Below are positions 7,952-16,759 of a DNA stretch of 64,000 nt, piece after piece. The stretch's first letter is position 1, and every line of letters starts with the position of its first letter. A model generated the notes under the pieces. That model saw nothing but the letters and a program-made list of their open reading frames with translations. It was not told the DNA's origin and made no database searches. Source of the DNA: Virgisporangium aurantiacum (GTDB taxonomy: Bacteria; Actinomycetota; Actinomycetes; Mycobacteriales; Micromonosporaceae); contig NZ_BOPG01000031.1 in assembly GCF_016863635.1 (NCBI RefSeq), positions 62,001 through 126,000 on the forward strand, read 5' to 3'. The translations under genes and the position numbers were made by a program.

Positions 7952-8455
7952 ATGGTTCGATACCTGACCGTCGATTCGTTCGATTACGACACCCCTCCCG
8001 CGACCGACGGGCGCGATCCGGCGACGCTCGTCGACGACGCGGTCGCCGACATTCTGGCGCGGGCCGAACACTGGTTGGGTTGGGACGGCCGGCCGGTGTC
8101 CAAGGGCGGCAACGCCTGGACCCCGCACAAGGTGATGCGCCGCGTCGCCGACCACCTCCTGGACCACCTCGCCGAGTTGGAGTGCCGGCTGGCCGGCCAG
8201 CCCACCGTCCCGGACCGGTGGCACGGCCGGATGGTCACCACCGACGCGGACTTCGCCCGCTTCACCGAGATCGACCTCGACGAGGCCACCAGCCGCCTGA
8301 CCCGGCTCGCGGCCTGCTACCGGTCACGACTCTCCACAGTGGACACAGCGCTGCTCGACACGGCCCCGGACAACGGCGGCTGGACGCTGCGTCAGGTGGT
8401 GCACCACGTCTCGCGCGTGACCGGCTACGCCGACATGCTGGATGCGCCGGGCTGA
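7952..8455 (+). CDS. DinB / mycothiol-dependent maleylpyruvate isomerase-fold protein
   Basis: 167 residues. The sequence reads as a four-helix DinB-like bundle: VMRRVADHLLDHLAELECR in the middle and WTLRQVVHHVSRVTGYADML at the C-terminus. Histidines in the DHLLDH and VVHHVSR stretches are candidates for the family's metal site. ATG 7952 is the only reasonable start. Proteins of this fold use thiol cofactors such as mycothiol or bacillithiol, or bind metal; the substrate is not predictable. The stop is 1 nt from the first candidate start of the following MurJ-like gene, suggesting an operon. Confidence 0.7.
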   Translation: MVRYLTVDSFDYDTPPATDGRDPATLVDDAVADILARAEHWLGWDGRPVSKGGNAWTPHKVMRRVADHLLDHLAELECRLAGQPTVPDRWHGRMVTTDADFARFTEIDLDEATSRLTRLAACYRSRLSTVDTALLDTAPDNGGWTLRQVVHHVSRVTGYADMLDAPG

Positions 8456-8456
8456 T

Positions 8457-10055
8457 ATGAAGGTCGGCATGGCGAAGGCTTCTTCGGCCGGGCGTGCGGG
8501 CCGCGGCATGGCGGTGGCGACAATGGCGTCGCGGGTCGCCGGGTTCGTGCGGGTGGTGGTGCTGGCCTCGGCGTTGGGCCTGGGTGGCGGGCTGCTCGAC
8601 AGCTACAACGTGGCGAACACGATTCCCAACGCCGTCTACGAACTCGTCGTCGGCGGGGCGATGGCCAGTGTGGTGGTGCCGTTGCTGGCCCGGGCGGCGC
8701 TCCGGGAACCGGACGACGGTGTGGTCTACGCCCAGCGGCTGCTGTCGTTGATGGTGTACGGCCTCGGGGCGGTCACGGTGGTGGCGATGGTCTCGGCGCC
8801 GTGGCTGGTGGGCGTCTACACGCCCGGCTTCACCGACGAGGAGCGTGACCTGGCGGTCGTGCTCAGCCGGTTCTTCCTGCCGCAGATCCTGTTCTACGGG
8901 GTCAGCGCCACCGCCGGTGCCGTGCTCAACATCCGGGGCCGGTTCGCCGCTCCGATGTGGGCGCCGCTGGTCAACAGCCTGGTCGTGATCGCCGTCGGCG
9001 TGGCCTATCTGGTGATCGGCGGTGCCACCGACATCGCGTCGTTGACGACCGCGCATCTGCTGCTGCTGGCGGTGGGCACCACCGTCGGCGTGTTCGCGCA
9101 GATGGCGTTGGTGGTGTGGGCACTGGCCCGCAGCGGATTCGGGGTGCGACCCCGGCTCGACCCTCGGGGCATCGGGATCCGCCGGATCGGCCGCCTCGGC
9201 GGCTGGGTGCTCGTGTCGGTCGGTGCCGCGCAGGTCCTGCTGGTGGTCGCGACGCGGGCGGCGTCGATCAGCGGACCGGGTGGGGTCAGCGCGTACCAGA
9301 ACGCGTTCGCGGTGTTCCAGATGCCGTTCGCGGTGATCGCCGTGTCGGTGATGACCGCCATGCTGCCGCGGCTCAGCCGAAACGCCGCCCGACTCGACCA
9401 CGCCCGGATCACCGAGGACCTGTCCCGGGCCGTGCGGCTGGCGGTCGCGGCGCTCGCTCCGGTCGGGGCGGCCATGCTCGTCCTCGGTCCGCAGATCGCC
9501 ACGCTGCTGTTCGGCCACGGCCGCAGTTCCGCGCCCGCCATCGCCCTGCTGGGCGCCGTGGTGGCGGCGTTCGGGGTGGCCCTGGTGCCGTTCACCGGCT
9601 ACATGATCCTGCAGCGCGGGTTCTACGCCCTGCAGGACACCAGGACGCCGGCGCTGATCACCACCGCGGTCACCGTCGTCGGCGTGGCCGGTTGCCTCGC
9701 CGCGACCCGGCTGCTGCCGCGCTCCGACATCGTCGTCGGGATTCCCCTCGCCTACGCGCTCGCCTACACCGCGGGCCTCGTGGCCGCCGCCGCGATCCTG
9801 CGCCGCCGGCTGGGCCGCATCGACGGACGGCGGCTGCTGCGCACCCACGCCCGGGTGGCGGTCGCCGCCGGGACCGCCGGCGCCGTCGCCGCTCTTGCTG
9901 TGACGCCCCTGGCCGGCCCCGGCCACGGCGCCGCGCTCGTCACGCTCACCGCGGCGGGCGTCGTCGGCACGGCGGTGTATGTCGCGGTCGCCCGCCTGGT
10001 GCACCTCGGCGAGTTGCGGCAACTCGCGGCCCTCGCCGGCCTCCGAACCGGCTGA
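8457..10055 (+). CDS. murJ-like: MurJ/MVIN-family lipid II flippase-like membrane protein
   Basis: 532 residues with about 13-14 hydrophobic segments of the MOP exporter fold. Family signatures include VATMASRVAGFVRVVVLASALG near the N-terminus, DSYNVANTIPNAVYELVVGG (about 43-62) and FFLPQILFYGVSATAGAVLN. Such proteins flip lipid-linked peptidoglycan precursors. There is no C-terminal kinase-like extension of the mycobacterial type, so this may be a paralogue rather than the housekeeping flippase. Start is uncertain: ATG 8457 directly follows the previous stop, while ATG 8469 has GAAGG about 6 nt upstream. It ends 6 nt from the convergent repeat-protein gene. Confidence 0.88.
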   Translation: MKVGMAKASSAGRAGRGMAVATMASRVAGFVRVVVLASALGLGGGLLDSYNVANTIPNAVYELVVGGAMASVVVPLLARAALREPDDGVVYAQRLLSLMVYGLGAVTVVAMVSAPWLVGVYTPGFTDEERDLAVVLSRFFLPQILFYGVSATAGAVLNIRGRFAAPMWAPLVNSLVVIAVGVAYLVIGGATDIASLTTAHLLLLAVGTTVGVFAQMALVVWALARSGFGVRPRLDPRGIGIRRIGRLGGWVLVSVGAAQVLLVVATRAASISGPGGVSAYQNAFAVFQMPFAVIAVSVMTAMLPRLSRNAARLDHARITEDLSRAVRLAVAALAPVGAAMLVLGPQIATLLFGHGRSSAPAIALLGAVVAAFGVALVPFTGYMILQRGFYALQDTRTPALITTAVTVVGVAGCLAATRLLPRSDIVVGIPLAYALAYTAGLVAAAAILRRRLGRIDGRRLLRTHARVAVAAGTAGAVAALAVTPLAGPGHGAALVTLTAAGVVGTAVYVAVARLVHLGELRQLAALAGLRTG

Positions 10056-10061
10056 CGGCCG

Positions 10062-11471
10062 CTACCCGGCGGCCAGCAGGTCGCGGGCGGCCGTCGGCGG
10101 GAGCCGTGGATTGCTGGCAGCGGCGGTCACCACGCCACTGTCGGGGTCGTGCAACAGGCGGAGGATCGCGGACAGCGGCAGGGCCACGTTTGCCGCCACG
10201 CATCGGCGGGTCGTGGCGACGCGGTGCTCGGCCAGATCGACGGCATTGGGCGCGGGCAGGTGTGGGCTGATGGCGGCGACGTTGCGGTCCCTCTCGTCGT
10301 CGGACCCGGCCATGGCGACCAGCAGGTCGGTCGGGATGCTGGGATGCGAGCCGAGTAGCCAGGCGGCGTGCCCGGTGCGGGGGAGCACGGTGGCGAACAC
10401 GGCGCCGGGAACCTCCGGATGGTTCTCGGCGAGCAGGAGCCGGACGGAGAAGTCCTCGTCGGTGGCGAGCCGGGCGATCGCCGGGGCGGGCAGGCATTTC
10501 GACGATGCCACGGCCCGGCGACAGAACGCGAACGGCGAGTCGACGTGGGCCAGGCGCACGTCGAGAGCGGCGTCGACGAGCCAGCCCGCCACGTGGTAAT
10601 CCTGCGGCTCGACGGAGGCCGCCACCCGGGCGCGCACGTCGTCAGGCAGGTCCCGGCGGAGCATGATCTCGGCACGCACCTCCGGATCGGGGTCGTCGGC
10701 CAGGCGGACGACGAGCGGCGCGGGAAGGGTCGGATTGCGCGCCACCGCCCAGCGCACCTCCGGATCGGGATCGCTGGCGAGGTCCTCGGCGGTGTCGGGG
10801 ACCAGCCGGACCCGCCCGGCCGCCTCGGCACGCGTCTCCGGATCGGCCAGCAGCCCGGCGACGAGCTCGGCGGGTGGTAGGTGGCGGAACAGCGCCGCGC
10901 GGCGGACCCCCGGATCGGGGTCGGTGAACCAGGTTCGGGCCACGTCGGCGGGCGCCCGACGCCAATGACGGGCGACCTCGCACCGGACGTCGGCGGACGG
11001 GTCCGCGGCGAGGCGGCGGCCGACGGCCGGCGCGGGGTCCCGACGGAACGCCATCATGCGCCGCACCCGTCCGGCGGGATCGTCGGCCAGCCGTACCTGG
11101 GCCGGTTCCGGCAGCGGGAAGTCCCTCGGGATGTCACCGTGTCGCCAGTGATTATCGGCCAACGCCGTGCGGACGTCGACGTCCGCGTCGTCGACGAGGA
11201 GATCCCAGCCGTGCGCGGCACCGACCGGGTTACGCGCGAGCGCGATCCGCACCGCCGGCGAGTCGGTCGTGGCCAGTCGGCGGACGGCCGCCCGGGTCAG
11301 GTCGGACCGGCCGGCCAGCGCCGCCCACGTCACCCGGTCGGGCGCGTCCAACAGCGGCCGCAGCAGATCGAACGGCAGGGCGGGATTCTCCGCGAGGCCG
11401 CGCCGGACCGCGGTCAGATCGAACGCCACGACCGACAGCGTCCCGCGCTCCCGGACCGGCCGCATCCCCAT
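10062..11471 (-). CDS. Leucine-rich-repeat-variant / HEAT-like repeat protein
   Basis: About 469 residues composed almost entirely of about 24-residue helical repeats of the form LADDPDPEVRxxxAxNPxLP, for example SDPDPEVRWAVARNPTLPAPLVVRLADDPDPEVRAEIM. This is the LRV/HEAT-like solenoid common in actinomycetes. It has no catalytic motif, signal peptide or membrane segment, so a cytoplasmic scaffold or binding role is likely. The start is taken at ATG 11471; ATG 11465 and a GTG a few codons later are possible. A convergent neighbour lies only 6 nt away at the 3' end. Confidence 0.75.
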   Translation of the reverse strand: MGMRPVRERGTLSVVAFDLTAVRRGLAENPALPFDLLRPLLDAPDRVTWAALAGRSDLTRAAVRRLATTDSPAVRIALARNPVGAAHGWDLLVDDADVDVRTALADNHWRHGDIPRDFPLPEPAQVRLADDPAGRVRRMMAFRRDPAPAVGRRLAADPSADVRCEVARHWRRAPADVARTWFTDPDPGVRRAALFRHLPPAELVAGLLADPETRAEAAGRVRLVPDTAEDLASDPDPEVRWAVARNPTLPAPLVVRLADDPDPEVRAEIMLRRDLPDDVRARVAASVEPQDYHVAGWLVDAALDVRLAHVDSPFAFCRRAVASSKCLPAPAIARLATDEDFSVRLLLAENHPEVPGAVFATVLPRTGHAAWLLGSHPSIPTDLLVAMAGSDDERDRNVAAISPHLPAPNAVDLAEHRVATTRRCVAANVALPLSAILRLLHDPDSGVVTAAASNPRLPPTAARDLLAAG

Positions 11472-11708
11472 AACGGCACGGCGGCCCGCCGTTGATGCGT
11501 GACGCAGCAGTACGAACTGTGTCACAGGGTCGCGCAAACGTTGGCACACAACAACTTCGGCGCGATATGTATAGTAGTCCATCGATACGATGGGCCTTGT
11601 GGGCTCGGCCGGGTCCCGCCAGGTCCGGATTCCGAGCCCCTCCTCCCCGGGCCGAACCGTCAGTTCCGGCCGGCCGGTGCCGCCCGGACCGACCCGTGGG
11701 GAAGTGGC

Positions 11709-12812
11709 ATGAGACCGTCGATCCGGGCCCTCGCAACCGTCGTGGTTCTCGCGGCCGTGGTGGTCATCTCTCCGGTGCCCGCGAGCGCGGCGCCCCTCAC
11801 CATGCTGGGTGCGGACGTGTCCACCCTGCAGCGGGCGCTCGACCTCGGCGCCAGGTACTACAACGCGTCCGGTGTCGCGGCCGACCCGTACGACATCCTG
11901 AAGTCGAAGGGCGTCAACTACGCCCGGCTGCGGATCTGGAACAACCCCGTCAGCGGATACAACAACAAGGCCAAGGTGCTCCAGCAGGCGCGGGCCGTCA
12001 AGGCCAAGGGCCTGCGGCTTCTGATCGACTTCCACTACTCCGACACCTGGGCCGATCCGGGCGTGCAGACCCCGCCGTCGGCGTGGGCGTCACACTCGCT
12101 CAGCCAGTTGCAGACCGACGTCTACAACTACACGTACGACATCTGCTCCTCGCTGAAGGCGCAGGGCACCACGCCGGACAGCGTGCAGATCGGCAACGAG
12201 ATCAACGTCGGCATGCTGTGGCCGCAGGGCCGGGTGACGAACAACAACTTCGCGCCGCTGGCGAGCCTGCTCAAGCAGGGCTACAACGCGACGAAGGCGT
12301 GCAACGGCGGCACCCAGGTGATGATCCACACCGCCGACGCGGACAGCATGGCCAACGCCCGCTGGTTCTACGACGGGATCCGGGCGCAGGGCGTGGTGTG
12401 GGACGTCACCGCCCTGTCCTACTACTGCATGTGGCACGGCACGCTGGCGAACCTCCACAACGTCATCACCGACGTGCGGACCCGGTACGGCAAGCCGGTC
12501 GTCATCGCCGAGACCGCGTACCAGTTCACCACGGGCAACGCCGACGGCACGGGCAACTCGATCCCCGGCACCGTGCTCTGCGACAACATCCCCGCCACCT
12601 GGGCCGGCCAGGCCCAGCAGTTCACCTGGACCCAGAACACCGCCCGCAACGCCGGCGCGATCGGCGTCTTCTACTGGGAGCCCACCTGGTACGCGGTGCC
12701 GGGCAACGGCTGGGATCCGAGGAACATCAACGGCAGCGGCAACGGCTGGGACAACATGGCCATCTTCAACTGGTCCGGCCAGGTCAACCCGTCGGTGGTC
12801 TGGACACCCTGA
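11709..12812 (+). CDS. Secreted GH53 endo-beta-1,4-galactanase
   Basis: 367 residues. A signal peptide (hydrophobic about 5-22, ending SAAPASA-like at about 27) is followed by a complete GH53 catalytic domain. The family motifs are present: LGADVSTLQ, YARLRIWNNP, LLIDFHYSDTWADPG, acid/base E164 in QIGNEINVG and nucleophile E268 in VVIAETAY. The enzyme hydrolyses beta-1,4-galactan side chains of pectin. There is no carbohydrate-binding module. Upstream, TTGGCA (11541) and TATGTA/TATAGT (11566-11575) may form the promoter. ATG 11709 begins the signal peptide. Confidence 0.92.
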   Translation: MRPSIRALATVVVLAAVVVISPVPASAAPLTMLGADVSTLQRALDLGARYYNASGVAADPYDILKSKGVNYARLRIWNNPVSGYNNKAKVLQQARAVKAKGLRLLIDFHYSDTWADPGVQTPPSAWASHSLSQLQTDVYNYTYDICSSLKAQGTTPDSVQIGNEINVGMLWPQGRVTNNNFAPLASLLKQGYNATKACNGGTQVMIHTADADSMANARWFYDGIRAQGVVWDVTALSYYCMWHGTLANLHNVITDVRTRYGKPVVIAETAYQFTTGNADGTGNSIPGTVLCDNIPATWAGQAQQFTWTQNTARNAGAIGVFYWEPTWYAVPGNGWDPRNINGSGNGWDNMAIFNWSGQVNPSVVWTP

Positions 12813-12835
12813 CCCGTGCGCTGATCACCTACAGT

Positions 12836-12860
12836 TCCGGACGCGCGTGCGGCGTCCGGA
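12836..12860 (+). promoter_or_regulatory. Hairpin overlapping the ribosome binding site of the 166-aa gene
   Basis: TCCGGACGC (12836-12844) pairs perfectly with GCGTCCGGA (12852-12860) around a 7-nt loop. The 3' arm contains the GGA of the Shine-Dalgarno GGAAGGG (12858-12864) for the GTG at 12873. It could serve as a terminator of the galactanase gene, as a translational lock, or both. There is no U-tract. Confidence 0.5.
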
Positions 12861-12872
12861 AGGGATACAACG

Positions 12873-13373
12873 GTGACCAGCTTCGGAACGGGAATGCTCC
12901 ACATGATCGCCGACGCCGAGCTGGCCGAGGGGCCGGCCGAGCCGGCGGTGGCCTGGTTGGCGGAGTTCGCGGCGCTCGGCCTGACCCGGCGGTTCCGGGA
13001 GACGGTCGGTGACCGGGTCGTCGAGTTCACCTACTACAGCGGCGAGGTGGCCGTCCGGTGGCTCGACGACGCGGAGGCCGCCCCGATCCTGGCGCACGGC
13101 GGCGGATTCGGCGACGCCCTGCGGGACTGGCCGTCGGCGCTGGACGACGAGTTGCACGTCCCCAACTGCACCGCCGGTGGGGCCGGCAACGTCGAGGCCG
13201 GCGACTCGTGGGCCGACGGGATGTACTTCGTCCCGATCGAGGCGACGCTGGCCGCCCTCCGCAAGCGGCTCGCCGACGACGAGGAGCTGGCGGACCGCGA
13301 GTTCCTCGAGACCGAGGTGCTCGCCGGGCTCGAGTTCTGCCGGGAACACGACCTGATCTTCGTGGTCTACTGA
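12873..13373 (+). CDS. Hypothetical acidic cytoplasmic protein
   Basis: 166 residues, strongly acidic, without signal peptide or membrane segment. The GTG start has GGAAGGG 8 nt upstream. The chain mixes a helical start (AVAWLAEFAALGLTRRF), a central strand-rich part (VVEFTYYSGEVAVRWLD) and a helical C-terminus ending FCREHDLIFVVY. I do not recognise a family. It lies between two secreted-protein genes, and its ribosome binding site is partly buried in a hairpin. The size and acidity resemble immunity-type or SMI1-like small proteins, but that is only a visual impression. Confidence 0.6.
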   Translation: MTSFGTGMLHMIADAELAEGPAEPAVAWLAEFAALGLTRRFRETVGDRVVEFTYYSGEVAVRWLDDAEAAPILAHGGGFGDALRDWPSALDDELHVPNCTAGGAGNVEAGDSWADGMYFVPIEATLAALRKRLADDEELADREFLETEVLAGLEFCREHDLIFVVY

Positions 13374-13456
13374 GCCGGCGCGGGCAACGCTAAGCCTTTG
13401 TTAAAGGGTCTCCGAACATGCGGACCCGGTGGGGTGACGCCTGGGAGTATCCCCGC

Positions 13457-16400
13457 ATGTCGATGCGTGCTCGTCGGTTCGCGGTCCGTTCAGCGGTCCT
13501 TCTGTTGGTCGCAGGCCTGATCCAGGCGGCGGTTGTTCCGCGACGCGCAACCGCGGCGCCCGCACCGCTCGCCGCCGGCACCATCGTCGTCGACGGGCCG
13601 CCGGTCACCGTGACCCTGGCCTCGCACCAGAAGACCGATCTGACGTTCCAGTGGGACGGCGCCGCCCGGGTCCGGCTGAAGTTCACGAACTGCTCCAACA
13701 TGTTCTTCAACCTGGTCTGGGGCGAGGGCTACAGCCGGGGGCTCGGGTGCTCGGGCCCTCCCGCGGTGCCGTGGGGCGCCGACTTCGATCCGGGCACGCC
13801 GCGGGCGATCGGCCCGGTGCGGATCGAGTTCGAGGCCGACCGCAACAACGACGGCATCGGCGGGTTCGTGACGATCGAACTCGACTCGGTGCCGCCCACG
13901 CACACGGGCGCGATCACCGTCGCGGGCACCGCGTTGAACCTGACCTTCGCCAGCCGCACCGACGAGGCCTGGGTCACGTTCGACGGGGTGGCGGGCCAGA
14001 ACCTGAACCTGCTGACGACGTCGTCGACCACGGCGGGCTGCTGGGCGTTCGTCAGCATCCGGAAACCCGACGGCACGATGCTGCCCAACAGCGGCTGCCA
14101 CACCGGATCGATCTCGCATGCGCTGGGCCGGCTCACCCAGACCGGCCGGTACCGGATCGAGGTCGACCGGTTCACGGCCGAGCCCGCCGCCGGCACCATG
14201 TCGCTGCGGCTGATCCACGCCGCGGTGCCCCTGCCCCCGGCGTGCGTGTCCGGACGGGTCAAGCCGATCGCGCTGGTGCACGGATTCGGCGGTTCGTCCG
14301 CCGACTTCGACACGCTGCGCGCGTTCCTGCTCGACCGGCTCGTGGCCGAGTTCCGCCAGGCCGGTGCCACCATCGAGGAGGCGGCCCCGTGCGCGACGGC
14401 GTTCCTCTGGCCGATCGGGGTGGGGTCGCAGGCGAGCAGCGCGGCGAACGCGTCATTGATACAGCAACGGCTGGCCGACATCGCGACCTTCCTCGGGGTG
14501 ACGCCCATCGACATCATCGCCCACTCCAAGGGCGGGCTCGACTCCCGCGCGGCGATCGAGCGCTCGCCGCTGGTCCGCAACCTGGTGATGATCGCGACCC
14601 CGAACGGCGGGACGATGATCGCCGACGTGGGGTGCGGCGCCTACAACCTGTCGCTGGGCGACCTCAGCACCGATCCCACCGGGTACGCCAGGCGGCTCGC
14701 CGCGCGCACCATCATGCGCCGGATCGTCAACCGGTTCGGCCCCTGCCGGGGGGAGCAGGACGCGTTGTGGGGCCTCACGAGTGACTTCGTGCAGAACCGG
14801 CTGAACGCGTCGGTCCAGGACAACCCGAACGTGGTGTACCGGACGATCGCCGGCGACTCCAACTGCATCCTGTGCCTCGCCTACGGCGCGTTCGTGGGCC
14901 CGAACGACGGCCTCGTGCCGGTGTCGAGCGTCGAGTACCTGGCCGGCCGCGGGCACGTCTCCGCCGGTCAGTTCCCGGCCACCCATTCCGGCCTCCTCAC
15001 CTCCGGCGACGTGGCGGACCGGGCGTACTGCAGCCTCGTCCCGCGCGGTCGCGACTACGGGCCGTGTGGCGCGGTACCCGGTGGCGTGTCGGGGGCGCGG
15101 GCGGCCGCCGACAATCCGCAGGCGCTGCTGCACTTCGAGGCCGTCACCGTGCCGGCCGGCGGTTCGGCGACCGTCACGCTGCCGATCGGCGGTCGCGGGT
15201 CGGTGAACGTGGCGGTCCTCACCGACCAGACGGCGCTGACCGGGTCCGTCGGCGGAACCGCGCTGGGGGCCGAGAGCCACCCGATCGGACGCGCGCTGGG
15301 CGGCACGGTGCAGAGCGCGTCGAACCAGCCGCTGGTGCTCGCCAACCCGGGAAGCCAGCCGGCCGACGCGCTCGTGATGGTGTTCGGCGCCGCCGCGGCG
15401 AGGCTGGCCGTGCAGGTGACACCGCCGGTCGCGGCCCCCAACCAGGCGCGGCAGATCCGCGTGGTCAACGCCGCTGCGGCCGGTCTGGTGGGGACGGTCA
15501 CCGCACCCGACGGCACCGAGACGCCGCTGACGTTCACGGCGTCCGGGTCCGACGCGGTGGCCACCCACACGCCCACCGTCACCGGTGAGCACGCGGTCAG
15601 CGTCACCCACGAGGGCGCCACCCAGCGGCTCGCCTTCGCCCGGCTGCCGGTCGGCGCGGGCGGCGCGACGCTGCCCGGCACGTACACGGCCGGGTTGGCC
15701 ACCGGACCCGACGGGCTCGCCGACGCCCTGAACCTCGACGTGAACGTCACGGTGGCCCAGGCCGGCGAGTACACGCTGTCCGGTGGCCTCGCGACGGCCG
15801 ACGGCACGCTGCTCGGCACGGCCGAGGTCACCGGCACGCTGGCCGCCGGCGCGCGGCAGTTGCGGCTGTCGTTCCGCGGCGCCGTGTTGTACGCGGCGGC
15901 CCGCAACGGCCCCTACCACCTGGTCGACCTGACGCTGGCGCGAACCGGTGTCATCGAGGCCCAGGTGCCCGCCACGGCAGCGACGACGGCGTACGCGTAC
16001 ACGGCGTTCCGGCCCGCGCTGGTGGTACCGGCCGCCGCCACCGTGGTCGAGGGCGACACCGGCACGAAGACCGTCGAGTTCCCGGTGACGCTCTCCGAGC
16101 GGGTCAACGTGCCGGTGACCGCCGAGTTCGTCTCGACCAACCAACCCGGAAGCGCGACCTGGCCGGAGGACTACGACGCGGTGTGGAGCCGCCTGACGTT
16201 CCTGCCCGGCGAGACGGCCAAGACGGTCTCGCTGACGATCCGCGGTGACCGGTTGGACGAGAACGACGAAATGGCGCTGGTGCACTTCTACGCCGCCAGC
16301 AACGCGAAGGTGGGCGGGTTCGGTGGGGTCGGTGGAGTGTCCATTGTGGACGACGACGCGCTTCCCGCGGTCCAGCCGGGCTTCGCACCGTCCATTGTGG

Positions 16401-16711
16401 AGGGAGACGCGGGTACGACGGTGGTGCAGGTGCCGGTCACGCTGTCGGCGCCGAGCGGGCGACCGGTCACGGTGCGGTACGCGCCGTTCACGCAGCCCGG
16501 CTACGCGGTCTTCCCGGGTGACTTCGAGGCGCCGACCGGCACGCTGACGTTCCAGCCGGGGGAGACGTCGAAGACCATCGCGCTGACCGTGAAGGGCGAC
16601 ACGGTCGACGAGGCCGACGAAGCAGCGCTCATCGCGTTCACCGAGCCGACCAACGCCACCGTCGGCGGGTTCGGGGTGGCCGGGGTGACCATCGTCGACG
16701 ACGACCCGTGA
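13457..16711 (+). CDS. Large secreted lipase-like alpha/beta hydrolase with two Calx-beta domains
   Basis: 1084 residues. Signal peptide about 1-35. The N-terminal 230 residues are beta-rich and PPC-like. An alpha/beta hydrolase follows: ALVHGFGGSSADF oxyanion region at about 275 and nucleophile S357 in IIAHSKGGLDSR, a lipase/triacylglycerol hydrolase pattern with AHSKG instead of GHSxG. Beta-sandwich stretches come next, then two Calx-beta repeats at about 855-970 and 975-1080, each ending in a VSIVDDD or VTIVDDD motif with acidic calcium-binding residues. ATG 13457 starts the signal peptide. A strong dyad follows the stop. Probably an exported lipase or esterase anchored or stabilised by calcium domains. 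Confidence 0.82.
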   Translation: MSMRARRFAVRSAVLLLVAGLIQAAVVPRRATAAPAPLAAGTIVVDGPPVTVTLASHQKTDLTFQWDGAARVRLKFTNCSNMFFNLVWGEGYSRGLGCSGPPAVPWGADFDPGTPRAIGPVRIEFEADRNNDGIGGFVTIELDSVPPTHTGAITVAGTALNLTFASRTDEAWVTFDGVAGQNLNLLTTSSTTAGCWAFVSIRKPDGTMLPNSGCHTGSISHALGRLTQTGRYRIEVDRFTAEPAAGTMSLRLIHAAVPLPPACVSGRVKPIALVHGFGGSSADFDTLRAFLLDRLVAEFRQAGATIEEAAPCATAFLWPIGVGSQASSAANASLIQQRLADIATFLGVTPIDIIAHSKGGLDSRAAIERSPLVRNLVMIATPNGGTMIADVGCGAYNLSLGDLSTDPTGYARRLAARTIMRRIVNRFGPCRGEQDALWGLTSDFVQNRLNASVQDNPNVVYRTIAGDSNCILCLAYGAFVGPNDGLVPVSSVEYLAGRGHVSAGQFPATHSGLLTSGDVADRAYCSLVPRGRDYGPCGAVPGGVSGARAAADNPQALLHFEAVTVPAGGSATVTLPIGGRGSVNVAVLTDQTALTGSVGGTALGAESHPIGRALGGTVQSASNQPLVLANPGSQPADALVMVFGAAAARLAVQVTPPVAAPNQARQIRVVNAAAAGLVGTVTAPDGTETPLTFTASGSDAVATHTPTVTGEHAVSVTHEGATQRLAFARLPVGAGGATLPGTYTAGLATGPDGLADALNLDVNVTVAQAGEYTLSGGLATADGTLLGTAEVTGTLAAGARQLRLSFRGAVLYAAARNGPYHLVDLTLARTGVIEAQVPATAATTAYAYTAFRPALVVPAAATVVEGDTGTKTVEFPVTLSERVNVPVTAEFVSTNQPGSATWPEDYDAVWSRLTFLPGETAKTVSLTIRGDRLDENDEMALVHFYAASNAKVGGFGGVGGVSIVDDDALPAVQPGFAPSIVEGDAGTTVVQVPVTLSAPSGRPVTVRYAPFTQPGYAVFPGDFEAPTGTLTFQPGETSKTIALTVKGDTVDEADEAALIAFTEPTNATVGGFGVAGVTIVDDDP

Positions 16712-16723
16712 CACGGGTTCCGC

Positions 16724-16753
16724 GGCGGTGGCGGCCGGAGAGCCGCCACCGCC
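16724..16753. terminator. Bidirectional hairpin terminator
   Basis: GGCGGTGGCGGC (16724-16735) and GCCGCCACCGCC (16742-16753) form a perfect 12-bp stem with a 6-nt loop. It lies in the 48-bp gap between convergent stops. There is no U-tract, as is common in high-GC actinomycetes. Confidence 0.8.
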
Positions 16754-16759
16754 GGTGCG

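Noticed and set aside
13395..13407. CCTTT-GTT-AAAGG hairpin before the lipase-like gene
   Set aside because: Only a 5-bp, AT-rich stem; too weak to call a terminator or operator.
14453..16714. 753-residue minus-strand open frame
   Set aside because: Shadow of the lipase/Calx-beta gene, which has a signal peptide and clear domains.
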